Source: Oceanospirillaceae bacterium ASP10-02a (lineage in GTDB: Bacteria; Pseudomonadota; Gammaproteobacteria; Pseudomonadales; Balneatricaceae). Taken from it: a stretch of DNA of 64,000 nucleotides. The stretch is from positions 1 to 64,000 of the forward strand of contig CAJIZL010000013.1 of the NCBI GenBank assembly GCA_905182035.1, written 5' to 3'. This document shows, one piece after another, positions 54,197 through 63,277 of this stretch. The stretch's first letter is position 1, and each line of letters opens with the position of its first letter. A program made the translations under genes and the position numbers. The notes under the pieces were generated by a model. That model did not search any database, was not told the origin of the DNA, and saw only the letters and a program-made list of their open reading frames with translations.

Positions 54197-54859
54197 TTAA
54201 ACTTGGCGAGCAAAAACAGCCATGTGGTATTGGTGCTGTTCAGGAATATAACCAGCAGTTGGACCGACTGGGCAGGCCAAGCGTGCTGCGCATCCATTTT
54301 GAGCGCAAGAAGTTTGAGGGTTTTGTTGAACATAAGTGCGACAAGCTACGACATCATAACCATTGGAGGTAAAGGCGTTTACGGGGCAAGCCTGCATGCA
54401 GGGTTGTATACAGGTGGGGCATGGATGATGAGTTACTTTGGGTTGGTCGAAATTAGATTTGCGTAGGTGGTGCTGATCAAGGATGAGACCAAATCGATAC
54501 CCGTGCCAGAGACCATACTGGTGGTGTATATGCAATCCAAGTGGGCTTTGAAAACTATCACCATTATGCTGTGCCCAACTCAAAAACGGTTGATAGGGTG
54601 GCCCAGTAAAAGGATAAATAGCACGGCCACCGTATTGATTTGCCAGTTGTTGACCGAGGCGCTTACTCCAGCGATCCAAGGGATTGCTTTTCCCTAATTT
54701 ATATTCCTCACTCTGGCTAAACGCAGGCCACATACCTTTGCTGCTGTTGCCTATTAATACTAAGCTTTGACCACTCGTGAGCATTGAACCTTGTTGAATA
54801 ACACTAAGCAGTTTCAATCCATGGTTTTGTAATTGCTCTTCTAATGTGGCATTTGTCAT
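54197..54859 (-). CDS. 4Fe-4S protein downstream of hydantoinase-type gene
   Basis: About 220 aa. Cysteine-rich C-terminal half has two clusters' worth of ligands: HPCPTCIQPCMQACPVNAF and CRTYVQQNPQTSCAQNGCAARLACPVG. N-terminal half is a QueG-like or unknown fold (LVLIGNSSKGMWPAF). It begins where the hydantoinase-type gene ends (ATG 54859, preceding GTG 54862), so both are one operon. Role probably electron transfer to or from its neighbour; substrate unknown. Confidence 0.8.
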   Translation of the reverse strand: MTNATLEEQLQNHGLKLLSVIQQGSMLTSGQSLVLIGNSSKGMWPAFSQSEEYKLGKSNPLDRWSKRLGQQLANQYGGRAIYPFTGPPYQPFLSWAQHNGDSFQSPLGLHIHHQYGLWHGYRFGLILDQHHLRKSNFDQPKVTHHPCPTCIQPCMQACPVNAFTSNGYDVVACRTYVQQNPQTSCAQNGCAARLACPVGPTAGYIPEQHQYHMAVFARQV

Positions 54860-54862
54860 CAC

Positions 54863-56884
54863 CTAGGCATTTACGTTTAGGTCTAAGACAGGTTTGCCCG
54901 TGGCAATTGCACTGATTTTAGCTTCTACAAATAATTCACCATCTAGCTCAGAAATAACGTGTTTATTGTTATGACGGATCCGAATGTCCACTTCAGCAGC
55001 TCCTGCAGATTTAGCTAGGGTGTAGGCCTGTTGTTTAACGATGGTTTCAGCTTGACTGAACGCATCTATTAAGTCTATGCAATCAAACGGTGTTGCGCCG
55101 TGAAAGATGCGGAAAATACCTTGAGTCGGTTGAGTAATAACAATTTCTGAACGCTGCACTACGCTGCCCATAACTGCACCGACAGCATTTGCCACATGGC
55201 CGTACTGAGGTAATATAAGATCCACATTAAGGCTCTTTGCCGCTTGTGGGTAATAGGTTTCGGCAGGTGCACCTACTGCCACTATGGGGTGGCTTTTGCC
55301 AAAGTTAATGCCAAACAATGCATTATCATCGTCTTTATCACCATTTTTCAAGATGAGCTTGCCCATTAACTCTGCCAAATTGCGAGAGCGCGCTTCATTA
55401 AGGAGATTTTCTTGGTGTAAACCCGCCTCCAGCAAGGTTTGGCAAATGGCGTCATTCATCAAAGTGAATACCCTGCGTGCAGGTTCTACAGCATTGCCTT
55501 TTTCGCAAGAGCCTAAGCCATAAAGGAAGCGCGTTTGGCGTGCCCAAATTTGCGCTGCGAGCTTGGCACCTTCCACACTCCAGTGGCTACTATTGCCTAA
55601 TACGTGAGCCGCATCAGACGGTGTGAAGCCAGAATATATAGCCATGCCTCTTCGCTCTAGCCGTGCCATAGCTTTAGCTAAATCTTGGTTTTTAAAAACC
55701 AAGGTTTCCATTTCTACAGGGCCATGTTCAAGCATTTCCCATGCTTGGTGCTCAATAGGGGTGAGCTGATTTATCAGTGCTTGGTTACGCTCTAAGCGCG
55801 TGACAAAACGATTATGCCTTGGGGTAGGTGTATCGTCCAAGTGGGCCTGCATGCGCTTTAGCACTTCGGGGTATTGCTGAGCTAATAAGCTCATAGGCAC
55901 CACACGTCTTGGGCCTAAGGCGATACTACCACCATAAAAACGTACTTCACTGTCTCCGCCTAAACCTATGGAGTACACTTTAACGGTCTCTACCATGGGC
56001 TGCCAATCACCAACTCGGGCACCTTCGCTGGCGAGCTCAGGTTGGCCATCGGTAACAATAGCAATATCTGTGGTGGTGCCACCCATGTCGGCAATAATGG
56101 CGTTGCGGCTGCCAGATAAGGCACAGGCCCCTATTACACTGGCTGCAGGACCAGATAATATAGTGGTTACAGGGTGAACAAGGGCAGTTTCGGCGTTAAC
56201 AATGGAACCGTCACCCTTAACAATCATCAAGGGGGCTTGAATGTTAAGTTGTTGCAAAATATTTTGTACGGCTTGGATTAAATCTTGAATAAACGGAATC
56301 ATGCGCGCGTTAAGTGTAGCCGTTAGGGCCCGGCGTGGTGCGCCTAGGCTAGTAGCGAGTTCATGACCACAGGTGACAGGCATTTGTGTAAGTTCTGTGA
56401 CTAAATTTTGTAATTTAATTTCGTGGCTTGGGTTACGTACACCAAACTGAGCGGAAACTGAAAAAGCAGAGACCTTATCTTTGTTGGCTAAAATGGCCAC
56501 CGTGGCGGCTTCAACATCCAATGGCTCTACTTGCCTGCCAGAGGCGTCATGGCCGCCTGCTAGACGAATAATTAAGTTGTCATCTATTATCTCACCCAGA
56601 CCACTCTTGCTGACTTGAGTTTCACTTAGGCCTGCCACCAGCGCACAGACTGGGGCACCGTTACCTTCAACTACCGCATTGGTGGTGAGGGTGGTCGATA
56701 AGGACACCATTTCTATGTCCGTCAACAATTCAGCATCTACTTTACCAATAGATTCGCCGATACCAATGGCCAAGTTATGTCGTGTAGTTAGGCTTTTAAC
56801 CGCCACCAGCACCTGATTGTTCTCATTGATGATGACAGCATCTGTATAGGTGCCACCAGTGTCGATGCCTAGGCGTAGGGACAT
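54863..56884 (-). CDS. Hydantoinase/oxoprolinase family ATPase (HyuA-like)
   Basis: Product of about 673 aa with the ASKHA nucleotide-binding motifs of HyuA: MSLRLGIDTGGTYTDAVII at the N-terminus and the second phosphate motif ADMGGTTTDIAIV. Members use ATP to open lactam rings (5-oxoproline, hydantoins), usually with a HyuB partner. No HyuB is next to it; instead a 4Fe-4S protein is. ATG 56884 preferred over the longer frame to 56923. Confidence 0.85.
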   Translation of the reverse strand: MSLRLGIDTGGTYTDAVIINENNQVLVAVKSLTTRHNLAIGIGESIGKVDAELLTDIEMVSLSTTLTTNAVVEGNGAPVCALVAGLSETQVSKSGLGEIIDDNLIIRLAGGHDASGRQVEPLDVEAATVAILANKDKVSAFSVSAQFGVRNPSHEIKLQNLVTELTQMPVTCGHELATSLGAPRRALTATLNARMIPFIQDLIQAVQNILQQLNIQAPLMIVKGDGSIVNAETALVHPVTTILSGPAASVIGACALSGSRNAIIADMGGTTTDIAIVTDGQPELASEGARVGDWQPMVETVKVYSIGLGGDSEVRFYGGSIALGPRRVVPMSLLAQQYPEVLKRMQAHLDDTPTPRHNRFVTRLERNQALINQLTPIEHQAWEMLEHGPVEMETLVFKNQDLAKAMARLERRGMAIYSGFTPSDAAHVLGNSSHWSVEGAKLAAQIWARQTRFLYGLGSCEKGNAVEPARRVFTLMNDAICQTLLEAGLHQENLLNEARSRNLAELMGKLILKNGDKDDDNALFGINFGKSHPIVAVGAPAETYYPQAAKSLNVDLILPQYGHVANAVGAVMGSVVQRSEIVITQPTQGIFRIFHGATPFDCIDLIDAFSQAETIVKQQAYTLAKSAGAAEVDIRIRHNNKHVISELDGELFVEAKISAIATGKPVLDLNVNA

Positions 56885-56952
56885 GATAAGTAAACTCTCA
56901 AAAATGTATATTATTGGCGGCATTTTGCCCTGTGTAAAAGACTAACGCAAGC

Positions 56953-56974
56953 CCATTTTAGGTGCCCTAAATGG
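56953..56974. promoter_or_regulatory. Dyad between hyuA-like and HIBADH genes
   Basis: CCATTTTAGG, spacer TGC, CCTAAATGG, one bulged T; located between two divergent genes. Candidate operator. Confidence 0.35.
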
Positions 56975-57097
56975 AGCGGCATAGGTGGGTTTAAAAGCGT
57001 CATTGTAATGGCTAACGGGAAGTTACTTTTTAGGCTTGTTTTAGAACTCGGTATAGCCTTTAATGGCATCTGATTGGTTTATAAAAGGGAGCTCGAA

Positions 57098-57976
57098 ATG
57101 AGCAAAATTGCATTTATTGGTTTGGGCGTAATGGGTTACCCCATGGCAGGACATTTAGCATCACAGGGCCACCAGGTTTATGTGTATAACCGTACCATGG
57201 CAAAGGCTGAGGCGTGGCAAGGTGCCCATGGAGGACACGTGGCTATATCTCCATCAGAAGCGGCTCTAACAGCTGATTTTGTATGCATCTGTGTTGGCAA
57301 TGACGACGATTTACGCAGTGTTTGTTATGGTGATCAAGGAGTTTTAGCAGGTATGGCAGCAGGTTCGACTTTGATAGACCATACCACGGCATCCGCTCAA
57401 GTGGCCCGTGAAATTGCAGTCATTGCTGGTCAGCAAGGGGTTGGTTTTATTGATGCACCCGTATCAGGTGGTCAGGCCGGGGCAGAAAATGGCGCCTTGG
57501 CTATTATGTGTGGTGGCAGCGAGGAAGATTACCTCAGAGCTGAACCCATTATGCAGGCCTACGCAAAAACTACGACTCACTTAGGTCCCGTTGGTAATGG
57601 GCAACTCACTAAGATGGTGAATCAAATTTGTATCGCCGGCTTAGTGCAGGGGCTTGCAGAGGGTGTAGCCTTTGCTATTAACGCTGGCTTAGATGCCAAG
57701 CAAGCGCTTGGAGCAATCAGTGCGGGTGCAGCAGGCTCATGGCAAATGCATAACCGTGGTAACACCATGGTGGACGATGAGTTTGAATTTGGCTTTGCCG
57801 TAGACTGGATGCGTAAGGATTTGGCCATTTGTTTAAATGAAGCACAAAATAATGGTTCAGAATTGCCTGTGACGCAAATGGTTGACGGTTTTTATGAGCA
57901 AGTTCAAGCCCACGGTGGCAACCGCTGGGATACCTCTAGCCTACTGCGCCGTTTGCCCAGAAAAGATAAACTTTAA
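57098..57976 (+). CDS. 3-Hydroxyisobutyrate/2-hydroxy-3-oxopropionate dehydrogenase family
   Basis: About 292 aa. NAD motif IAFIGLGVMGYPMAGHLA, substrate segment DAPVSGGQAGAENGALAIMCGG, catalytic Lys in GQLTKMVNQICIAG. Beta-hydroxyacid dehydrogenase, either 3-hydroxyisobutyrate dehydrogenase or tartronate semialdehyde reductase. GGGAGC precedes ATG 57098. Divergent from the hyuA-like gene. Confidence 0.9.
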   Translation: MSKIAFIGLGVMGYPMAGHLASQGHQVYVYNRTMAKAEAWQGAHGGHVAISPSEAALTADFVCICVGNDDDLRSVCYGDQGVLAGMAAGSTLIDHTTASAQVAREIAVIAGQQGVGFIDAPVSGGQAGAENGALAIMCGGSEEDYLRAEPIMQAYAKTTTHLGPVGNGQLTKMVNQICIAGLVQGLAEGVAFAINAGLDAKQALGAISAGAAGSWQMHNRGNTMVDDEFEFGFAVDWMRKDLAICLNEAQNNGSELPVTQMVDGFYEQVQAHGGNRWDTSSLLRRLPRKDKL

Positions 57977-58430
57977 GCCTGCCTCTCTAACTATGTGGTG
58001 TTTAGTAGAGTTAGCCGCCATGGATTTGTTGATGGGAAAATGGGTTGTCTGGGAAAAGTCCACGGAGTATAGGAAAAAAGTTTCTTAATAGGGACTATTG
58101 ATGGCCCATCGTCCCTGCTGAGGCATTGTTCAAAGAGCGACATTTAAGACGCATTGGGTGACACCACGTAAAGCAGCCAGGCTTATGTGTGAACCATTTT
58201 TTAAACGTTTTTTTATGCTAGGAAACGTTCTAATTATTTGTATTTAAACAATAAAATATATTAAATTAAGCAGTGTTTCCTGAGGTTAGGAAATATTGCT
58301 TAATCATGCCCTATAATTTGTAAGGTAACGCTTGGTATTAGGCGATTGACCTTGTTTCCTTAACCTCGCTATAGTGACCCCTGTTCAAATTAAGCCTAGA
58401 CGCTTCTCAATTTAAATAGTAGGTAATATC
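57977..58430. other. Intergenic region with palindrome and TTTCCT repeats
   Basis: 454 bp without a supported gene, between the dehydrogenase and malyl-CoA lyase genes. It holds a 40-nt near-palindrome (58265-58304) and four TTTCCT/AGGAAA half-sites (58220-58225, 58276-58281, 58288-58293, 58355-58360), an AT-rich stretch at 58195-58275, and probably the promoter of the next gene. Nothing else recognised. Confidence 0.7.
58265..58304. repeat. 40-nt near-perfect palindrome
   Basis: Arms ATTAAGCA...TGCTTAAT, core TTTCCT...AGGAAA. As RNA it pairs over about 18 bases including three G-U pairs, with a very short loop. No T-run follows, so not a terminator. It could be a regulator site or a REP-like unit. 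Confidence 0.75.
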
Positions 58431-59375
58431 ATGAGTCATACAAACCATCAGCCAGTAAAGACCCGTTTACAACGTAGTGAACTAGCAGTGCCAGGTTCTA
58501 ACCCAAGCATGATCGAAAAGGCTGCAGATAGCGCTGCGGATTATGTCTTTTTAGACTTAGAAGATGCAGTGGCGCCGTTAGACAAAGTCGCAGCTCGCAA
58601 AAATATTATTGAAGCATTAAACGACATTGACTGGAAAGCTAAAGGCAAAACCATTTGTATTCGTATTAATGGCTTAGATACTCATTACATGTATCGTGAT
58701 GTAGTGGAAATCGTTGAGCAAGCAGGCCAACATTTAGACACCATACTAGTGCCCAAGGTTGGTGTGCCTGCAGACTTGTACATGGTAGAGGCCATGTGTA
58801 ACCAAATTGAACAGGCTAAAGGATTTACCCATAAGATCGGCCTGGAAGCTTTAATTGAAACTGCTTTAGGTATGGCAAATGTAGAGGCCATTGCGCAAGC
58901 TAGCCCACGTTTAGAAGCCATGCATTTTGGTGTGGCTGACTATGCAGCAAGCAACCGTGCCCGCACTGTGGTTATTGGTGGCTTAAACCCAGATTACCCA
59001 GGTGACCAATGGCACGCTGCGCTTTCGCGTATGACTGTGGCATGTCGTGCCTATGGTTTACGTGCTATTGACGGTCCATTTGGTGATTTTAGTGATCCAG
59101 ATTCATATATTTTGGCAGCAAAGCGTGCAGCAGCACTTGGCTTAGAAGGTAAGTGGGCTATTCATCCATCTCAAATTGCTCTAGCCAACGATGTATTCTC
59201 TCCACCAGAAGCTGAATTAAACCGCGCTAAAGGTATTATCTCAGCTCTTGCAGAAGCACAAGCTAAAGGCCAGGGTGCAGCCCAACTTGATGGCAAGATG
59301 ATTGATGCTGCTTCTGCCCGTATGGCAGAGAACGTGGTTAACGTTGCAAATATCATTGCCTCCAAAGGCAAGTAA
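58431..59375 (+). CDS. Malyl-CoA / beta-methylmalyl-CoA lyase (CitE family)
   Basis: 314-aa magnesium-dependent lyase cleaving malyl-CoA to acetyl-CoA and glyoxylate. Signature residues: LAVPGSNPSMIEKAADSAADYVFLDLEDAVAPLDK with the metal Glu/Asp and KTICIRINGLDT, LDTILVPKVG, LEALIETALGM, GPFGDFSDPDSY. These match Mcl1-type enzymes of alphaproteobacteria, not CitE of citrate lyase. Monocistronic, with an unusual upstream region. Confidence 0.9.
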   Translation: MSHTNHQPVKTRLQRSELAVPGSNPSMIEKAADSAADYVFLDLEDAVAPLDKVAARKNIIEALNDIDWKAKGKTICIRINGLDTHYMYRDVVEIVEQAGQHLDTILVPKVGVPADLYMVEAMCNQIEQAKGFTHKIGLEALIETALGMANVEAIAQASPRLEAMHFGVADYAASNRARTVVIGGLNPDYPGDQWHAALSRMTVACRAYGLRAIDGPFGDFSDPDSYILAAKRAAALGLEGKWAIHPSQIALANDVFSPPEAELNRAKGIISALAEAQAKGQGAAQLDGKMIDAASARMAENVVNVANIIASKGK

Positions 59376-59423
59376 GAGTCTAAACCATAGGCAATATTAG
59401 ACTTTAAGTTCCCTATTAAATCA

Positions 59424-59496
59424 TAAGTTACTGATAATCAGGTGTAATTAGCGTAAAGTTAGTTTAGAAGAAGCTATTTTGATTTTCAGTAACTTA
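59424..59496. repeat. 11-bp inverted repeat at a possible region border
   Basis: TAAGTTACTGA (59424-59434) and its complement TCAGTAACTTA (59486-59496), 51 bp apart, between the malyl-CoA lyase gene and the sulfatase. Leucine codon usage changes just beyond it. Confidence 0.5.
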
Positions 59497-59595
59497 GCAT
59501 AACTTAACGAATCATACAAAAACTGAGCACTGTACTTTAGTATGTCATTATTTTAGTTTATGCTCAAAAAAGTTAGAATTAATCAGTCATGATGT

Positions 59596-61155
59596 CTACC
59601 ATTGGCCAATTTTTATATTTGTTTCCCTCCAATCCTCCACAAACTTGTTGTCCACAGTAATTCGATCCTTGAGGTTTCGAAGCCAATGGAAAAGGTGATC
59701 ACGCATTTGCGTCCGGATATCCATATGTGCTGCTGATTTCCCTAGATCGAGCAACTCTTGAGGGTCAGATTCAAGATCAAATAGCATCGGATCTAATCCT
59801 TCCCAGAACACATATTTCCATCGTCCATCGAAAGCCATATAGCCTCGACATTCGTTGACCGATCGTCCTAAATCAGAGCGTACATCGGCGTGAAATGCAT
59901 AATCCAGCTCACTGAAAACAAGTTCTCTCCATTGAGTTTTTTCACCATGAAGTAAGGGAATTAATGAGCGTCCTTCAAGTGCTTCTTGCTCTTCTGGGAA
60001 TTGTAGTGCACTAAGAAAGGTGGGAATAAGATCAATACTTTCAACAAGATATTCGTTACGCGTCCCGCGAGTCAAATCCGCTTCAGGTCTCGGATCATAT
60101 ACGATTGTTGAAACCCGAACGGATGGGTCATGGAAGAGTTCCTTATCGCCAAGCCAGTGATCGCCAAGATAATCGCCGTGATCTGATGTAAAGACGATAA
60201 GAGTATCATCCATTCTTCCTAACTCTTCTAGTTTGTCAAAGAGCCGTCCTAAATGATCATCTAGTTGTTGGATAAGGCCCATATAAACTGGCACCACTTT
60301 TTCACGAACCTCATCGCGCATAAACTCTTTGCTTTCTTCGCGATTGACGAAGGCATTGTAAACAGCATTGGGATTCTCCAATTCGGAGATATCTCTATTA
60401 ACCGGAGGTATATCTTCAGGTCCGTACATCGAATTGTAAGGTGCCGAAACTACATAAGGCCAATGAGGTTTAATGTAACTCAGATGCAAAGCCCAGGGTT
60501 GGTCATCTTTGTCCTCAAGGAAGTCAATAGCCCGATCAGTTGTATAGGCAGTTTCACTATGTTCATCCTTGACCCGTGAGGGTTCGGTTGCGTATCGAAG
60601 ATGCCAACCTGAAAGAATTTCGCCATCTGGTCCTTCGGCCGAATTCGCAAAATCATGCCAAGGGTTTGGGCTTTTGTACCCCATTTCACGGAGGTAGCGA
60701 GCATATTTAGTATCAATCGGACCACTGCCGAAAAGCCCATCGTCCCGTGCAATATTTTTATACCCCCCTTCCATTGCGTATCGCGCCTTTTCGGGGTCTT
60801 TCAGCCCCCCCAAACGTTCAATGCTTTTCAGGTCAGGAAGAAAATGTGTTTTTCCAATCAGCGAAAAATCTCTTCCATTAGCCTGCATATAGTCTCCAAG
60901 TGTACGTTCGCTTAATGGCAACGGGACAAACAACCATGTAGATCGGTGCGATGAAACATAGCGCCCAGTATAGAACGACATTCTGGATGGCCCGCAAATA
61001 GGTGACTGGACATAGGTTCGATCAAAAAGGACCCCTCGGCTCGCAAGCTTGTCGATATTTTTGGTCTTAAGCGATGGATGACCCGTACAGCTAAGATAAT
61101 CCCATCTTAATTGGTCGACCATAATAAATAGAACATTGCGAACTGGATCTTTCAT
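59596..61155 (-). CDS. Cytoplasmic type-I sulfatase
   Basis: 519-aa alkaline-phosphatase-fold hydrolase. Formylglycine motif CGPSRMSFYTGR (Cys in CxPSR), metal residues in FIMVDQLRWDY and the SDHGDYLGDHWLGDKEL motif. No signal peptide, so it works in the cytoplasm; a formylglycine-generating enzyme is needed and not seen here. Last in an operon with a TTT transporter (78 bp after tctA), which suggests that it acts on an imported sulfated compound. Could also be a phosphonate monoester hydrolase. More CTT leucine codons than in the native genes. Confidence 0.88.
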   Translation of the reverse strand: MKDPVRNVLFIMVDQLRWDYLSCTGHPSLKTKNIDKLASRGVLFDRTYVQSPICGPSRMSFYTGRYVSSHRSTWLFVPLPLSERTLGDYMQANGRDFSLIGKTHFLPDLKSIERLGGLKDPEKARYAMEGGYKNIARDDGLFGSGPIDTKYARYLREMGYKSPNPWHDFANSAEGPDGEILSGWHLRYATEPSRVKDEHSETAYTTDRAIDFLEDKDDQPWALHLSYIKPHWPYVVSAPYNSMYGPEDIPPVNRDISELENPNAVYNAFVNREESKEFMRDEVREKVVPVYMGLIQQLDDHLGRLFDKLEELGRMDDTLIVFTSDHGDYLGDHWLGDKELFHDPSVRVSTIVYDPRPEADLTRGTRNEYLVESIDLIPTFLSALQFPEEQEALEGRSLIPLLHGEKTQWRELVFSELDYAFHADVRSDLGRSVNECRGYMAFDGRWKYVFWEGLDPMLFDLESDPQELLDLGKSAAHMDIRTQMRDHLFHWLRNLKDRITVDNKFVEDWRETNIKIGQW

Positions 61156-61233
61156 AAAAGCATTTCTCTTATCTGGAATTGTGATTTAAGAATTGTAGAC
61201 GAAAAGGTAGAAAGGCAGAGTTTTACTGTCTTT

Positions 61234-62736
61234 CTAGATTGGTATGTTGGTTTTTTTTCGTTTTAGGGCATTAAAAAGAGGAAAAGCTAAGAAGAGCACA
61301 ATCACAACCAAAACTGCCAGAGTAATTGGTCGATCCGCAACATATCCAACAATATCACCCTGGCTGACGAGGCCTGTGCGTCGAAAATTATTTTCAAAAA
61401 TTGGGCCCAAAACAAAACCTACCACGATTGGCGAGAGTGGGTAATCCGCTTTTCGCAAAAGATAGCCAGCCACGCCAAAAAACAATAACATCCATAGATC
61501 CATGATTTCCCGTGCAACGGTGTAAGTGCCGATGACCGAAATCATCAGGACGACACTCATGATTGCCCATTGGGGCAAACGCATCAGAACAACAATGATG
61601 CGGACAAAAAACAGACCGATAGGTAAAATAAATAGAGCTCCCAGAACGAACACTGCGAATATGCCGTCAATGACATCGGGATAGTTCAAAAACATTGTTG
61701 CCCCTGGCTGTATCCCCTGAATCATCAAACCACCCATCAGCACCGCAACAATGGGGTCACCAGGTATCGACATTGCCAACATTGGGATCAGAGCACCGCC
61801 GGCAACAGCGGAATTTGCCGCTTCGCTGGATATCACCCCATCGGGATTACCCTTGCCGAATTTGGGATCACCCTTCTTTTTGAATACCATTGCTGCACGG
61901 TAGCTCAGGAAAGATGCAGTTACACCACCTATCCCTGGGAGAATCCCAATGAATACACCCATTAAACTGCTGCGTATATAATTTATTGGCCGCGTAATAA
62001 CTGTACGGAAAGCCTCCATTGAGGCCGACACGTTAGACGAAGTGTCGTGCACACGCATTGGTCTCTCAATCTGTCGTAAAATTTCTGAGATAGAAAACAA
62101 GCCAACTAGCAATGGAATCAGGCTGATGCCACTGCCAAGATAAACGGATCCAAAGGTGAACCTCGAGGCCCCACTAACAGGGTCAAGCCCTACCGATGCG
62201 ATAAGCAGACCTAGAAAGCCCATCAGCCATCCTTTAGCTGCAGATCCACCCGACAAAGCACCTATCGTAGTAAGACCCAGAAATGCAAAGGCCGCGACTT
62301 CGGATGGCCCGAATTTAATTGCAATGGAGGCTAAAGCTGGCGCAACAGCGATTAGCACAATACCACTGAGAACACCTCCAAACGAGGACGCAATTGTAGA
62401 AAGTGTAACCGCAAAAGATGCTCTACCCCCTAAGGCCATAGGATGTCCATCGAGCAATGTAGCAGCGGCCATAGGAGTTCCGGGAATACCAATAATCGTA
62501 GCTGATAAGGCGCCACCGTAGCTGCCTCCCTGATAAATCCCCATCAAAAGCGCCATTGACGAAATAGGATCCATATAAAACGTAAATGGAATCGCCATCA
62601 CAACGCCAAGTAACGGTCCAACACCCGGGAGAGCCCCAACGATAACACCTGCTGCTACACCGATGATTAGGAAACATAACTGGGTCCAAGTTAACAAACC
62701 AAGGATGCCCGTGATGGTGTCAAAGAATTCGGCCAT
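61234..62736 (-). CDS. tctA: TTT-family transporter large membrane subunit TctA
   Basis: About 500-aa integral membrane protein: GVAAGVIVGALPGVGPLLGVVMAIPFTFYMDPISSMALLMGIYQGGSYGGALSATIIGIPGTPMAAAT is the family hallmark, followed by more than ten helices. ATG 62736 follows the tctB stop by 2 bp; the ORF reading to 62817 runs inside tctB. Works with TctB and the periplasmic TctC to import organic acids using the ion gradient. Confidence 0.95.
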   Translation of the reverse strand: MAEFFDTITGILGLLTWTQLCFLIIGVAAGVIVGALPGVGPLLGVVMAIPFTFYMDPISSMALLMGIYQGGSYGGALSATIIGIPGTPMAAATLLDGHPMALGGRASFAVTLSTIASSFGGVLSGIVLIAVAPALASIAIKFGPSEVAAFAFLGLTTIGALSGGSAAKGWLMGFLGLLIASVGLDPVSGASRFTFGSVYLGSGISLIPLLVGLFSISEILRQIERPMRVHDTSSNVSASMEAFRTVITRPINYIRSSLMGVFIGILPGIGGVTASFLSYRAAMVFKKKGDPKFGKGNPDGVISSEAANSAVAGGALIPMLAMSIPGDPIVAVLMGGLMIQGIQPGATMFLNYPDVIDGIFAVFVLGALFILPIGLFFVRIIVVLMRLPQWAIMSVVLMISVIGTYTVAREIMDLWMLLFFGVAGYLLRKADYPLSPIVVGFVLGPIFENNFRRTGLVSQGDIVGYVADRPITLAVLVVIVLFLAFPLFNALKRKKTNIPI

Positions 62737-62738
62737 TA

Positions 62739-63221
62739 TTAAAAAATCCAATCGATACCAAGCAGCCCTTCTGGCAGCACGATATTCAATCCGTAACGAA
62801 AAATGATAAGTAGGCAAGCTGTCGAAATCAATGCAGTCAGAGCGGCTGATTTCCAGTTTCTAGCGCGGTTAAGTAGGGCGGCCGCAAATACCAGAGGAGG
62901 TACAGTAAAGATATATCCAACAGGTTCGAATGCTGAGGCGAAAATACAGAGCATTAGGATCGCCAGCACGACTGAAACTAACGATTTTTCACCTGTCTCT
63001 TCTGATGTTTCCTTAGGTTGCGCAAACCATGACTGAATCAAAAGCAAAACGCAAAGCGCTCCCATAATGACTAGAATTATACGCGGATAAGCCCTTGGAC
63101 CTGCAATGGTTTCTAGTTCTGAACTAAAAGCCAGATCGATCTGGGTAGTCAGGTGAAGGTAGAAACTCACAATCACCATTATCGCTATTGCGCCTGTTAT
63201 TTCCCGTTGTCGTAAGGTCAT
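62739..63221 (-). CDS. tctB: TTT-family transporter small membrane subunit TctB
   Basis: 160 aa with four hydrophobic segments (TGAIAIMVIVSFYLHL, IILVIMGALCVLLLI, VVLAILMLCIFASAF, ALTALISTACLLIIF). The short length, four helices and the position between TctC and TctA define TctB. AAGG precedes ATG 63221. Confidence 0.9.
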   Translation of the reverse strand: MTLRQREITGAIAIMVIVSFYLHLTTQIDLAFSSELETIAGPRAYPRIILVIMGALCVLLLIQSWFAQPKETSEETGEKSLVSVVLAILMLCIFASAFEPVGYIFTVPPLVFAAALLNRARNWKSAALTALISTACLLIIFRYGLNIVLPEGLLGIDWIF

Positions 63222-63277
63222 AGGGTGCCTTCAATATAGTCAGATGTGAACTTTCGGACACACCTGACCTTGTCTAT

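Noticed and set aside
62737-62817. Upstream extension of the tctA frame
   Set aside because: Lies inside tctB in another frame; ATG 62736 starts right after the tctB stop.
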